Assembly: GCA_002709155.1 (NCBI GenBank)
Contig: PAQA01000037.1
Location: 1-33,289, forward strand
DNA length: 33,289 bases
Origin: Rhodospirillaceae bacterium
GTDB taxonomy: Bacteria; Pseudomonadota; Alphaproteobacteria; Thalassobaculales; Thalassobaculaceae
Direction: 5' to 3'
Program-made: the position numbers and the translations under genes
The notes under the pieces: model-generated
What the model was told of the DNA's origin: nothing
Databases searched by the model: none
The model's input: the letters and a program-made list of their open reading frames with translations, nothing else
Shown: positions 9,431 to 19,347 of the stretch, piece by piece
Numbering within the stretch: position 1 is the first letter of the stretch
Layout: every line of letters begins with the position of its first letter

Positions 9431-10173
9431 AATTTCTACGGGCTAAAGCAAATAATGGTGATGCAGTTGCTCAGTATAAATTGGGCCTTCATTGGATAAA
9501 AAAAGAAAAAAGTCAAAACAATTATTTGAAGGCGGCTACTTGGTTTAAATTAGCCGCAGTGCAGGGCCTTAAAAATGCTCAGTACATTTTAGGTGTTCTT
9601 TACGATACGGGCGTTGGCTTGGCGAAAGACGAAAACCAAGCTTTTTTATGGTACCACGCAGCCGCTAATCGTCATCATCCTATGGCTCAATTTAATATAG
9701 CTAACTTTTACTTGGAAAGAGAAAACGGGAAAGATGATTTTGCAAATGCGCTGCGTTGGTTTGAATTGGCTTCAAAAAATGGAGTGGACGAAGCGGCGCA
9801 TAATGTCTCTATATTATCTATAGTGGACAAATTTTCCAAATTGAAAAAATCAGATATACTGAAGCTGTATACTAGAGAGCCGTCAAAACAACTGAAAAAG
9901 CTCTCCATGAGCTCCATCCCATACAAATTAAAAAATGGGGCGGAAACTCAAAAATTCGAAATCACTCAAAAGAAAGAGATAGAAAGTAGTTTGGTTCTAT
10001 CTATACAAAAAGAACTTCGGTTGGATGGTTTTTATTTAGGCCCATTAGATGGGAACTTAGGACCTAACACCAAAGCTGCGATCAGTGCGTATCAGCTGGA
10101 AAATGGACTTGTAGCGTCAGGGAAGCCATCAATCCAATTATTGGATTATATTAAACGCGAAACAAATAAATAG
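9424..10173 (+). CDS. SEL1-repeat plus peptidoglycan-binding (PG_binding_1) part, -1 frame continuation of the preceding ORF
   Basis: Frame is open back to the A9 run: TLKFLRAKANNGDAVAQYKLGLHWIKK...ATWFKLAAVQGLKNAQYILGVLYDTGVG (SEL1), then IQKELRLDGFYLGPLDGNLGPNTKAAISAYQLENGL (PG_binding_1). The supplied TTG 9481 start would cut into the first SEL1 repeat. Confidence 0.8.
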   Translation, partial: TLKFLRAKANNGDAVAQYKLGLHWIKKEKSQNNYLKAATWFKLAAVQGLKNAQYILGVLYDTGVGLAKDENQAFLWYHAAANRHHPMAQFNIANFYLERENGKDDFANALRWFELASKNGVDEAAHNVSILSIVDKFSKLKKSDILKLYTREPSKQLKKLSMSSIPYKLKNGAETQKFEITQKKEIESSLVLSIQKELRLDGFYLGPLDGNLGPNTKAAISAYQLENGLVASGKPSIQLLDYIKRETNK

Positions 10174-10204
10174 TCCGTTCGCATTGGCATGATACATCAA
10201 ATAA

Positions 10205-11065
10205 TCATGCCCCCTTTAAAAAGGTGGAGGCGGCCCACCATCCATAATTCCTGATTTGTTCCTCCGCTTTGATGACGTTCACTGTTTCATTGGGTTCGAA
10301 TAACGCAAAACATGTGGCGCCACTACCTGACATTCCAACAGCTTTAATACCTTTCAACTTTCTTAGAACAAACAAAACTTCTTTTATAACTGGAGCTAGT
10401 TTAATAGCGGGCTCAATTAAGTCGTTTGGAGTATTGCATCCGATATTTTTGAATATTTCTTCAACATCTACGTTAGCGTTCTCATCTGCTGGTTCAAACA
10501 AATCTTTTTTTGAAAATGTTTCAAATACTGCCTTAGTAGATAGCTTGATATTTGGATTTACGAGTAATATTGGCATATTTGGGATTCCGCCAATAATTGA
10601 TAATTTTTCTCCCCTACCTTCCATTTTGAGGGCCCTTCCAGAAAGGCAGGCTGGGACGTCTGATCCCAAATTTAACCCTATTTCGCTCATTCTCTCCTCG
10701 CTTATTCTCGCTTTTGGGGCCAATAGGTTAAGCATTTTTAGAACACAGGCTGCGTCTGCGGATCCGCCACCAAGTCCAGCTGCAACGGGAATTTGCTTAA
10801 ATATCTTGATGGTAACGGGCTGAGCCCAAATTGTTTCCTTTCGAAAATATTCGAGGGCTTTGACTACTATATTGTCGCCCTCCAAATCTTTTGAAAAAGG
10901 GCCGCTGATTTCTAATTGGTCGCAAAAACTGTTAGTAAAAATTTCCACTTCATCACCAAAATCAGAGAACGCTGTTATGCTCTCAATAAGATGGAAGCCG
11001 GTTTCGTTCTTTCCCAATATTTTAAGGGTTAAGTTAATTTTTGCCCGGGCTATAGATTTTAGCAT
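10205..11065 (-). CDS. ispE: 4-(cytidine 5'-diphospho)-2-C-methyl-D-erythritol kinase
   Basis: ARAKINLTLKILGK, IPVAAGLGGGSADAACVL, LGSDVPACL, MSGSGATCFALF: GHMP kinase/IspE motifs. Confidence 0.95.
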   Translation of the reverse strand: MLKSIARAKINLTLKILGKNETGFHLIESITAFSDFGDEVEIFTNSFCDQLEISGPFSKDLEGDNIVVKALEYFRKETIWAQPVTIKIFKQIPVAAGLGGGSADAACVLKMLNLLAPKARISEERMSEIGLNLGSDVPACLSGRALKMEGRGEKLSIIGGIPNMPILLVNPNIKLSTKAVFETFSKKDLFEPADENANVDVEEIFKNIGCNTPNDLIEPAIKLAPVIKEVLFVLRKLKGIKAVGMSGSGATCFALFEPNETVNVIKAEEQIRNYGWWAASTFLKGA

Positions 11066-11087
11066 CTCTGATAAACTCTCTTAGCTT

Positions 11088-12827
11088 TCAATTAGCTTCT
11101 AATCCTTGCTTCAATTTTCGATTGATAGATTCCAGATGAGCGGCATCCAGTTTCATACTTTTTACCTTATCCCACTGAAAACGCGCTTCCAATTTTCTAC
11201 CAACCTTCCAGTATGCATCGCCAAGATGATCATTTATTGTGGCGTCGTTTGGCCGCAATTGAACGGCCCGTTCCAATTCTGGAACGGCTCTCTTATAGTC
11301 GCCCGATTGATATAGGACCCACCCCAAGCTATCAGCAATATAGCCATCTCTAGGTCGCTGTTCTACAGCTTTCACTATCAGCTCATTTGCCTCTGTAAGT
11401 TTTATGCCTTGCTCTGCCCATGCGTAACCCAGATAATTCATTACAAAAGGCTGATTGGGGGATAATTCCAGAGCTTTCAAAAAGTCAGCTTCTGCCTTAT
11501 CCCAATGTTTCGACTGCTCGTAGGCTATCCCGCGGCTGTAGTATAGTATCCAATCAGCGTTTTCAGTGCTGATTTTTAATTGTAGCGCTCTGGAATATGC
11601 TTTTATAGCCTCGCCCCATTTTTTTAAGCTGCGCTTTAAATCACCAATATGAACATAGGCGCGATACTCTTTAGGATTATTTTGGATAATTTTTTCCAAC
11701 AAACTGACAGCGTCTTCAGTTTTTTCAATACTTTGTAATGTTGTTGCTAAGTTAAATTGTGCAAACAAGAAATATGCAGATTTTACCTTAATTTTTGAGA
11801 AGTGATCGATAGCTTGGTGGTGTTTACCGCTTTGATTGAGCATTTCTCCAAGAAGTATATCGGCGGGGGCGAATCTAGGGCGCATATAAAGCGATAACCG
11901 AGCAAAAATAATAGCAAGTTCGTCTGTAAGATCATTTTTCAAGGCTTGAGAGATATCAAATAATGCTTCAGCTAGACCGTCTGAGGCATTAGTTATAAAA
12001 ACTTCCCTATCTAATAATGCGGTTTTTTCCTCCAATATTGTGTTAAGGACAGTAGCATCAACATCATTTTGGGTTAGTCTTTTAACCATTTCTCGCGCTT
12101 GAGCTAGACGAGCGCTTCTAGCATAGTGGGCTGCTGTGGAAATTTTCAACCTATCCGGTGGGACAGAATGGTGTAAAAGCGCTTTTTCAAACGCCGCATC
12201 TGCTTTTTGAACTTCCCCTGCAATTTGATATCCAAGCCCGAGATGCAGCAAGCCGAGTATTTCGAAGCCTTCTTTTTCACTTATTTTAGAAAAAGAAGCT
12301 ACCCCCAAATCCACCTTACCTTTAGCTATCGAGGTCCAGCCTAGAATAAGAGGACTCAAAATTTGGTTTAATTGAGACTGAGGTAGTTTGCCAAAAGCAT
12401 CACTTGCTTTTTCCCAGTTACCGGACTTTGCTTCGCGCAGGCCAATAACCAGCATCATAAAAGGTGAAACAGCATCCAGTTTAATAGAGTGTTCTGCCAG
12501 TTCCGCAGCTTCTTTTACATTACCAAGTCTCAACTCAGAGAGAAAGGCTTCTCTGATTAGTCTTATATCGTTCGGATCTTTTAAGCGAGCACGCTTGAAA
12601 TTTATTGATGCCATTCTGGAGTCATTATCTCGTCTGGCGTATCGCCCTGCCAAATAGTTTCCTGACATTGAGGTTTCAAAACCACTACTCAATGTGCGAA
12701 CAGATTCTGTAGGTTCATTAGCGCAGTTAGCAAGCAATGCTCCTACTAACACCAAACCGCTAAGTCTTCTCAAAAAAGATTGAAAAACAAGCAATCTAGC
12801 AGAACCTTCTTTAAGTAGTGCTAGCAT
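11088..12827 (-). CDS. Tetratricopeptide repeat protein (possible lipoprotein or exported)
   Basis: Multiple TPR units (YYSRGIAYEQSKHWDKAEADFLKALELSPNQP, ADSLGWVLYQSGDYKRAVPELERAVQLRPND); N-terminal LVLVGALLANC lipobox-like segment. Confidence 0.9.
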   Translation of the reverse strand: MLALLKEGSARLLVFQSFLRRLSGLVLVGALLANCANEPTESVRTLSSGFETSMSGNYLAGRYARRDNDSRMASINFKRARLKDPNDIRLIREAFLSELRLGNVKEAAELAEHSIKLDAVSPFMMLVIGLREAKSGNWEKASDAFGKLPQSQLNQILSPLILGWTSIAKGKVDLGVASFSKISEKEGFEILGLLHLGLGYQIAGEVQKADAAFEKALLHHSVPPDRLKISTAAHYARSARLAQAREMVKRLTQNDVDATVLNTILEEKTALLDREVFITNASDGLAEALFDISQALKNDLTDELAIIFARLSLYMRPRFAPADILLGEMLNQSGKHHQAIDHFSKIKVKSAYFLFAQFNLATTLQSIEKTEDAVSLLEKIIQNNPKEYRAYVHIGDLKRSLKKWGEAIKAYSRALQLKISTENADWILYYSRGIAYEQSKHWDKAEADFLKALELSPNQPFVMNYLGYAWAEQGIKLTEANELIVKAVEQRPRDGYIADSLGWVLYQSGDYKRAVPELERAVQLRPNDATINDHLGDAYWKVGRKLEARFQWDKVKSMKLDAAHLESINRKLKQGLEAN

Positions 12828-12842
12828 ATTTATACTATTCGA

Positions 12843-14486
12843 TTACATATTCGGATAATTTGGACCGCCTCCACCTTCTGGAACAACCCAGTTTATATTC
12901 TGCGACATGTCTTTGATATCACACGTCTTGCAGTGAACACAGTTCTGCGCATTTATCTGTAATTGAGGCATTAATCCTTGGTCATCATATACTATTTCGT
13001 AGACTCCAGCTGGGCAAAATCGTTGCTCAGGTGCGTCGTAGTATTTGAGGTTGTAGTCTACAGGAACCGAATCATCTTTAAGTTTGAGATGCGCCGGCTG
13101 ATTTTCTTCATGGTTTGTATTAGATAGAAACACTGATGATGGCTTATCAAAACTTATTTCCCCATCTGGTTTCGGATAATCTATCTTTTCGCAGTGACTA
13201 GCAAGTTTCAGTGAGTCGTGGTCATTGTGATGCTTGAGTGTCCACGGAGCTTTCCCTTTGAAGATGTATGTGTCAATAGCTGCGTGGATAAACCCAAATA
13301 GTAACCCTGCTCGAAAACCAGGTCTTATATTTCTTACCTTGAATAATTCACTCCAAAGCCAACTTTTAGAAAGTTGTTCCTTATAATCTGCGACTTCAAC
13401 TCCGAACTCCTCTTTGTTTTCTTTTGCAAATGTTTGAGCGATTGATTCTGCAGCTGTTATTCCTGATTTCATAGCGGTGTGCGTTCCCTTAATTTTAGGG
13501 ACATTTAGGAACCCAGCACTACAACCTACAATTAATCCGCCCGGAAATGATAAATCGGGAATTGATTGATAGCCTCCTTCATTTAATGCCCGGGCTCCAT
13601 AGGCGATACGTCGGCCTCCCTCAAAATATGGTTTGATTTTAGGATGTAGTTTAAAGCGTTGAAACTCATCAAACGGACTTAGATGAGGATTTTGGTAGTC
13701 GAGACCGATCACATAGCCGACAGAGACTTGGTTATCTTCGAGATGATAAAGAAATGATCCTCCATAAGTCGAATTATCAATAGGCCATCCTACTGTGTGT
13801 ACTGCTAGTCCCTGTTTATGTTTATCTGGCGAGATCTCCCAAAGTTCCTTTATCCCAATAGCAAAGGTTTGTGGGTCCGCATTTTTACGCAATTGAAACT
13901 TTTCAAAGATTTGTTTTGTTAAAGAGCCACGAACCCCTTCAGAGAAAACGGTTTGTTTGGCGTGCAACTCTATCCCTTGAGTATAATTTGGGGTTTGTTC
14001 TCCATCCTTACCAATACCCATATCGCCTGTCGCTACGCCTTTTACTGAGCCATCAGGGTTGAACAAAATTTCAGAGGCAGCAAACCCAGGATAAATTTCT
14101 ACCCCAAGAGACTCCGCTTGTTCTGCTAACCATCTGCAGAAATTGCCTAAACTAATAATATAATTTCCATGGTTATTCATTTGTGGGGGGGTAGGTAGCT
14201 GAAAACTAGCGTTTTTCGTCAAAAAAAGAAACTTGTCACTTGTAACTGGCGTATTCAAAGGTGCGCCTCGCTCTTTCCAATCCGGAAATAATTCAAATAA
14301 CGCCCTTGGCTCGAGCACTGCGCCAGATAAAATATGCGCCCCCACTTCTGAGCCTTTTTCAAGAACGCAAACACTAATGTCTTTGCCAGTTGCCTCACTG
14401 ATCTGACGTAGTTTGATCGCGGTGGATAAACCTGATGGTCCAGCGCCCACAATCACCACATCGTATTCCATTGATTCGCGTTCCAT
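12843..14486 (-). CDS. Electron transfer flavoprotein-ubiquinone oxidoreductase
   Basis: [24 protein letters not shown] motif; C-terminal CPAGVYEIV...[36 protein letters not shown] ferredoxin-like 4Fe-4S domain. Confidence 0.96.
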   Translation of the reverse strand: MERESMEYDVVIVGAGPSGLSTAIKLRQISEATGKDISVCVLEKGSEVGAHILSGAVLEPRALFELFPDWKERGAPLNTPVTSDKFLFLTKNASFQLPTPPQMNNHGNYIISLGNFCRWLAEQAESLGVEIYPGFAASEILFNPDGSVKGVATGDMGIGKDGEQTPNYTQGIELHAKQTVFSEGVRGSLTKQIFEKFQLRKNADPQTFAIGIKELWEISPDKHKQGLAVHTVGWPIDNSTYGGSFLYHLEDNQVSVGYVIGLDYQNPHLSPFDEFQRFKLHPKIKPYFEGGRRIAYGARALNEGGYQSIPDLSFPGGLIVGCSAGFLNVPKIKGTHTAMKSGITAAESIAQTFAKENKEEFGVEVADYKEQLSKSWLWSELFKVRNIRPGFRAGLLFGFIHAAIDTYIFKGKAPWTLKHHNDHDSLKLASHCEKIDYPKPDGEISFDKPSSVFLSNTNHEENQPAHLKLKDDSVPVDYNLKYYDAPEQRFCPAGVYEIVYDDQGLMPQLQINAQNCVHCKTCDIKDMSQNINWVVPEGGGGPNYPNM

Positions 14487-14596
14487 TAGCCCCCGCTTAA
14501 TTTGTGCAAAAGTACTATCTATAATATGATGCAGTGGTCGGCTTTCGGCAAGCGGTACAAGAAAAATCTGTCATCAAAAAATTAAAAAAGTAGGTC

Positions 14597-15370
14597 ATGA
14601 AAGAAAAAATCACTAGTCTAAAACTTTCCAAATGGATAGTTGAATCAGGTCAGGACGAGCTATTAAGTGAATCGCCACAAAACCGATTTTTTGATCCTGA
14701 CTCTGAGTCGAAAGTTTTGGAGGTGGTTCCTTCTAGAAAAATCGCGCCACAAGATAAAATTGATTCCCCTAAAAATATAAATTCCACCGAAATAGCCAAT
14801 ATGGCATCAACTTTGGTGGAGTTGCGAGAGTCAATGATTAATTACGATGGTTGTTCGTTAAAACATACCGCCATGAACATAGTTTTTGGCGATGGAGATG
14901 AAAAATCAGATGTAATGCTCATCGGTGAGGCTCCTGGTGCTGATGAAGATAGGGAAGGGATACCTTTTGTGGGGTTGAGTGGTAAGTTACTAAATAAGAT
15001 GCTCAGCTCGGTTGGACTGTCGCGTTCAGAAGTATACATCACCAATATAATTCCGTGGCGTCCGCCCGGAAATAGGCAGCCCACTATTCAAGAAACAGCT
15101 GCGTGTTTACCCTTTATCCAAAGGCATATAGAACTTATCAATCCCAAAGTTTTAATTTTGGTTGGTGGGACAGCTTCTAAGACATTGTTAGTTCGTAAAG
15201 AAGGTATAATGCGATTGAGGGGCCGTTGGTTTGATTATCAGAAAAGCGATAAAACAGTCATTCCTGCTCTATCGATCTTTCATCCCGCATTTTTGCTGCG
15301 TTCTCCGGCACAAAAGGTCAATGCTTGGAAAGATCTCTTAGCTATTAGGAGTCGGTTAAAAAATCTTTAG
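14597..15370 (+). CDS. Uracil-DNA glycosylase, family 4-like (canonical Fe-S cysteines not evident)
   Basis: MLIGEAPGADEDREGIPFVGLSGKLL, NIIPWRPPGNRQPT, FHPAFLLRSPAQK motifs. Confidence 0.92.
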   Translation: MKEKITSLKLSKWIVESGQDELLSESPQNRFFDPDSESKVLEVVPSRKIAPQDKIDSPKNINSTEIANMASTLVELRESMINYDGCSLKHTAMNIVFGDGDEKSDVMLIGEAPGADEDREGIPFVGLSGKLLNKMLSSVGLSRSEVYITNIIPWRPPGNRQPTIQETAACLPFIQRHIELINPKVLILVGGTASKTLLVRKEGIMRLRGRWFDYQKSDKTVIPALSIFHPAFLLRSPAQKVNAWKDLLAIRSRLKNL

Positions 15371-15599
15371 TTTTGATGTTCGGGCGTGTAGTTAATTAAC
15401 TTATTTCCGTGCTCCTTAATAAATAAACTTAAATTGAATAGTCATAATTTAACCCTTGCCCTAGCGTAGGAGCTGGCGTTAGCTAGGTGGTCAGGTTTGG
15501 TTCAGCAAAATTTTTAATCTTTACTATGATAGAGAAAAGACCATTATAAAACTCATAGAAAATCGAATAGAAGTACAATTCGGACTACTTCTCTTTAGT

Positions 15600-17351
15600 A
15601 TGTTGGTTCTTTCAATAGCGACTGGCCGCAGCCTATCATCCCAAGAATTACGAGAGTTTCCCGGGTCGTATGAAGTCACATACCCTTTACCTCTTCCTTT
15701 GAGTAAGGATGACTCTTTCCGATATACGCAAATATTTGAGTTGCAAAAAAAAGGTCATTGGAAAAGATCCGAGAAAATTATTACACAGCTCAGCAATAAG
15801 CTTCTTCTGGGTCACGTATTGGCTCAAAAATTTCTTCATCCTACAAAATATCGTTCTAAGTACCCCGAGTTGCTAGAGTGGATGAAAAATTATGCTGACC
15901 ACCCCCAAGCTAAACGCATTTACTCCTTAGCAAGTCGCCGTAGACCCGCAAATTGGAAATCTCCACCTAAACCGATTGGCAAATTTTTAAGGGGGAATGG
16001 CCCTAATCCAATCAACCAGAAGCAATTCAATTACATGTCGACTGTGAAGCGTTCGAAATTTAGGAATCGTCAAGCAATAAAATTGCAGCGACATGTTACC
16101 GGACTGATCAGAAAGGGGTGGCCAACTGGAGCTTATAAAAAGTTACTGTCGCCAAGATTTCAAAAAGACTTACATCCATATGAAGTTGCCAGCTCTAGGG
16201 CGGAGATAGCGCATGGATACTTTATATTTGGAAAAGACGATTTAGCCATTAAGTTGGCAGAAGAAAACCGTTCAAAATTTCCTGAAAAAATGGTGCTAGG
16301 TGAATGGGCGGCAGGGCTGGCGGCCTGGAGATCGGATAAAATTAATAAAGCACAGAAGTTTTTTGAAAATGTAGCAAGGGGTAGCGGGTCTAATAGTGAT
16401 TTAGCCGCAGCTGGCGCTTTTTGGGCCTCGCGTTGTTACTTGTTGAATCAACAACCAAAACAGGCGATTAGCCTACTGAAACAATCTGCTTCTTTCGAAG
16501 AAACATTTTATGGCATTATATCGGCTCGAGCTCTAGGTTTGGAACCAGTGATAAGCTTTAATCATTCTAGGGTTTCTAAGGAGCTTTTTTCAAATATGGG
16601 CGCGTATCCTCAGTTATTGAGAATGCTCGCTTTGTTGCAAATAAAAAAATATAACGACGCTGAAAAAGAAATAAGATCGCTGTTTTACTCAATGCCAAGA
16701 CATTTGAGGCCTTCATTAATGACGATCGCTGCTGACTATGGCATGCCAGGTTTTGCCATGCGGTCTGCAGGAGTTCTAAAAGGGGATGGCTTTCCAGCTG
16801 ACCTAAAGGCTCTTTATCCGTTCCCATCGTGGGAGCTTCCAAATGATGTTGAAATTGATGCGGCCTTTATCTACGCAATGGTTAGACAAGAAAGCCAATT
16901 TTACTCAAGAGCTATGAGTAGACGTGGGGCACGCGGCCTTATGCAACTTATGCCCCGAACAGCCGCCTCTATAGGGAAGAGTAAAAGGTTTCGAAGAGGT
17001 AGGGGGCGTGATGCATTGTTTGATCCTAAAACTAATTTAATTTTAGGGAGCAAATATCTCCTTCATCTAATGCAGTCACGAAATCTATCTGGTAATCTCT
17101 TTAAAGTATTAGCGGCCTACAATGCGGGTCCAGGAAATTTAAGAAAGTGGGAACGAAGACTTGAATACAAAAATGATCCCTTGTTATTTATAGAATCTAT
17201 ACCATCTCGAGAGACAAGGCATTTCATAAAAAAAGTCATGTTTGGGTTTTGGGTTTACAGATTCAGACTTAATGAACTAGCGCCAACGTTAAGCGATGTT
17301 GCCGGTGGAAATTGGCCAAAGTATATGCCCGCATCAAAAAAGAAACTTTAA
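15600..17351 (+). CDS. Soluble lytic murein transglycosylase family protein
   Basis: AFIYAMVRQESQFYSRAMSRRGARGLMQLMPRTA (ES...GLMQ SLT motif), LAAYNAGPGNLRKW. Confidence 0.93.
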   Translation: MLVLSIATGRSLSSQELREFPGSYEVTYPLPLPLSKDDSFRYTQIFELQKKGHWKRSEKIITQLSNKLLLGHVLAQKFLHPTKYRSKYPELLEWMKNYADHPQAKRIYSLASRRRPANWKSPPKPIGKFLRGNGPNPINQKQFNYMSTVKRSKFRNRQAIKLQRHVTGLIRKGWPTGAYKKLLSPRFQKDLHPYEVASSRAEIAHGYFIFGKDDLAIKLAEENRSKFPEKMVLGEWAAGLAAWRSDKINKAQKFFENVARGSGSNSDLAAAGAFWASRCYLLNQQPKQAISLLKQSASFEETFYGIISARALGLEPVISFNHSRVSKELFSNMGAYPQLLRMLALLQIKKYNDAEKEIRSLFYSMPRHLRPSLMTIAADYGMPGFAMRSAGVLKGDGFPADLKALYPFPSWELPNDVEIDAAFIYAMVRQESQFYSRAMSRRGARGLMQLMPRTAASIGKSKRFRRGRGRDALFDPKTNLILGSKYLLHLMQSRNLSGNLFKVLAAYNAGPGNLRKWERRLEYKNDPLLFIESIPSRETRHFIKKVMFGFWVYRFRLNELAPTLSDVAGGNWPKYMPASKKKL

Positions 17352-17362
17352 AAGATTGTATT

Positions 17363-17914
17363 ATGCCAAAAATCGATGAAACTAGAGAATTTATCCCAGT
17401 AAATATAGCGCTTTTAACCGTTTCGGATACACGGACACTGAAAGATGATCGTTCTGGAGATATCTTATTTCAAAGAGCATCTGATGATGGGCATATAGTT
17501 TTGGAGCGAGCAATCGTCAAAGACGAGATAAACTTAATAAAACAGAAACTAAATCTTTGGATTAACGAACCTAAAATTGATGTTGTTATCTCTACAGGAG
17601 GGACAGGTTTCACGGGCCGTGACGTAACTCCTGAGGCATTTAAGGCTACTTTTGAAAAGGAAATAGAGGGGTTTGGTGAATTATTTCGCTGGATAAGCTT
17701 TAAGAAAATTGGAACGTCGACTATTCAGTCAAGGGCTGTTGCAGGTGTTGCCAAAGGGACATACCTCTTCGCATTACCTGGATCGACGGGAGCATGCAAA
17801 GATGCTTGGGATGAAATTCTGCATAATCAACTCGATGTAAGATTTCGGCCCTGTAATTTTGTTGAAATAATGCCTCGATTAAGGGAGCACGAATTAGCCG
17901 GGCGATCTTCTTGA
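17363..17914 (+). CDS. moaB: Molybdenum cofactor biosynthesis protein B
   Basis: NIALLTVSDTRTLKDDRSGDIL, VISTGGTGFTGRDVTPEA, FALPGSTGACKDAWDEIL. Start at ATG 17363, 12 nt after the preceding stop. Confidence 0.93.
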   Translation: MPKIDETREFIPVNIALLTVSDTRTLKDDRSGDILFQRASDDGHIVLERAIVKDEINLIKQKLNLWINEPKIDVVISTGGTGFTGRDVTPEAFKATFEKEIEGFGELFRWISFKKIGTSTIQSRAVAGVAKGTYLFALPGSTGACKDAWDEILHNQLDVRFRPCNFVEIMPRLREHELAGRSS

Positions 17915-18502
17915 GTTAAGTCGATAAAAGTCGTCGCCGTTATCAATATCCTTCATAGTTTGAACGTAGCCGATTTGTTCCGGTTGATTAAAGCAGCGGA
18001 TGGTATCGGTTAATGCATATTGTGTCGACCATCGCACATCGTTCATTTTTGGCATCTTTTGACCTCCCGCCACACCAATTAACCAGTATCCACCGTCATT
18101 GGACGGTCCAAAGATAACTTTTGATCTGCCAAGCTCCTTAAAAGCAAATTTAATATATTCGTACTTAACATTTGGGATATCGCTTCCGATAAGAACACAT
18201 GGGCCATTGCCAACTCTACCCATTGCATCTGCCATCCTTTCTCCCAGATGTCCTTCACTTTGGTACTTAATTAGCCAATTTCCTTTAGCGCAATGTTTAA
18301 AAAGCTTTTTTGAATTCCTGGGAGTTATAAATAGATATTTCCTCCAGGGTAGTTTGCGATTTAATCGTTTGATTAAATTATCGACTTGGGATCTGTACCA
18401 AAAAGTTGCTTTGGTGTGTCCAATATCTTTCGCAAGTCTTCGTTTGACGATCCCCATTTTGGGTGCTTTTGCAAAAATTATGAGGTTTAAGTTGGTTCTC
18501 AT
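17894..18502 (-). CDS. TIGR04282/DUF2064 family glycosyltransferase
   Basis: LIIFAKAPKMGIVKRRLAKDIG, GPCVLIGSDIPNV, VIFGPSNDGGYWLIGV. Confidence 0.88.
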   Translation of the reverse strand: MRTNLNLIIFAKAPKMGIVKRRLAKDIGHTKATFWYRSQVDNLIKRLNRKLPWRKYLFITPRNSKKLFKHCAKGNWLIKYQSEGHLGERMADAMGRVGNGPCVLIGSDIPNVKYEYIKFAFKELGRSKVIFGPSNDGGYWLIGVAGGQKMPKMNDVRWSTQYALTDTIRCFNQPEQIGYVQTMKDIDNGDDFYRLNSRRSPG

Positions 18503-19176
18503 TTATTTGTGGTATTATATATCTTTGAAATTAATTTTGGAGACACGCCGATGAAGTAGAGCAATAAGCAAAGGAAATTTCGAGTTATACGCTTCAAGTA
18601 GCCATCGTCGACATAGCGTTCTGCTGATGTTAAAGCGACTGTATCAAAAAGTGCTATTTTTGAATTTCCTATCCTTCGAACAAGGTCGACGTCTTCCATC
18701 AATGGCCATGGCTTATAGCCTCCGATACGTTTATAAAATCGGCGATATATTAGAAGTCCTTGATCCCCATAAGGTAAACCTAACCATTTATTACGAAACC
18801 GAACCATTTGTGTCAGTCTCTCAGAGGCTTTACTTTTTGCGTCTAAAGCAAATGTAAACACCGCAGCTCGATCTAGGTTACTCTTTTGGCTGGCAAACAC
18901 TACTATGGATGCTGCCCAACCTGCCCCAAGAGCTGTATCTGCGTGTAGAAATAATAGCCAATCACCCGTAGCTGCTTTTGACCCAGCTATCAATTGGGGG
19001 CCGCGACCCTTTTCACAGTAGATAACTCGCGCGCCAAGTTTCTCGGCAAGACAAGCCGTTTCATCAGTTGAGTTAGCATCTACAACAATCAATTCTAGCG
19101 AAATGCCAGCTTTCTGTGCGGTCTTCAGAGCAGTTATTGTAGTCTTTATCGTCCTAGCAGCATTATACGTAGGCAT
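18499..19176 (-). CDS. TIGR04283 family glycosyltransferase 2
   Basis: MPTYNAARTIKTTITAL, ELIVVDANSTDETACLAEKLGARVI, GRGPQLIAGSKAATGDWLLFLHADT. The 5' end is uncertain because the open frame extends upstream as VISLSVIMPTYN. Confidence 0.88.
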   Translation of the reverse strand: MPTYNAARTIKTTITALKTAQKAGISLELIVVDANSTDETACLAEKLGARVIYCEKGRGPQLIAGSKAATGDWLLFLHADTALGAGWAASIVVFASQKSNLDRAAVFTFALDAKSKASERLTQMVRFRNKWLGLPYGDQGLLIYRRFYKRIGGYKPWPLMEDVDLVRRIGNSKIALFDTVALTSAERYVDDGYLKRITRNFLCLLLYFIGVSPKLISKIYNTTNK

Positions 19177-19347
19177 TATAACTGAAAGACTGATAACTCC
19201 CGATTTTTTTTGGCTTATGGATAACGGGTGTTTTATAGCCGTGTTCCCAGTTTTTCTGATTGTGAGTTTGTGTTAACACTTTAGTTTCTTTTAGGATACA
19301 TCGTTTCTCTACAAAGCTTCAACAATAGTCTAGCACTAATTTTTTTA

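Noticed and set aside
10269-10823. 184-aa ORF on + strand
   Set aside because: Entirely antisense to ispE, with no recognisable motif; an open complementary frame is the simpler explanation.
15460-15487. CCTAGC/GCTAGG inverted repeat in the UDG-Slt gap as a small RNA or regulatory hairpin
   Set aside because: Only a 6-bp stem with a 16-nt loop and no T tract; too weak to call.
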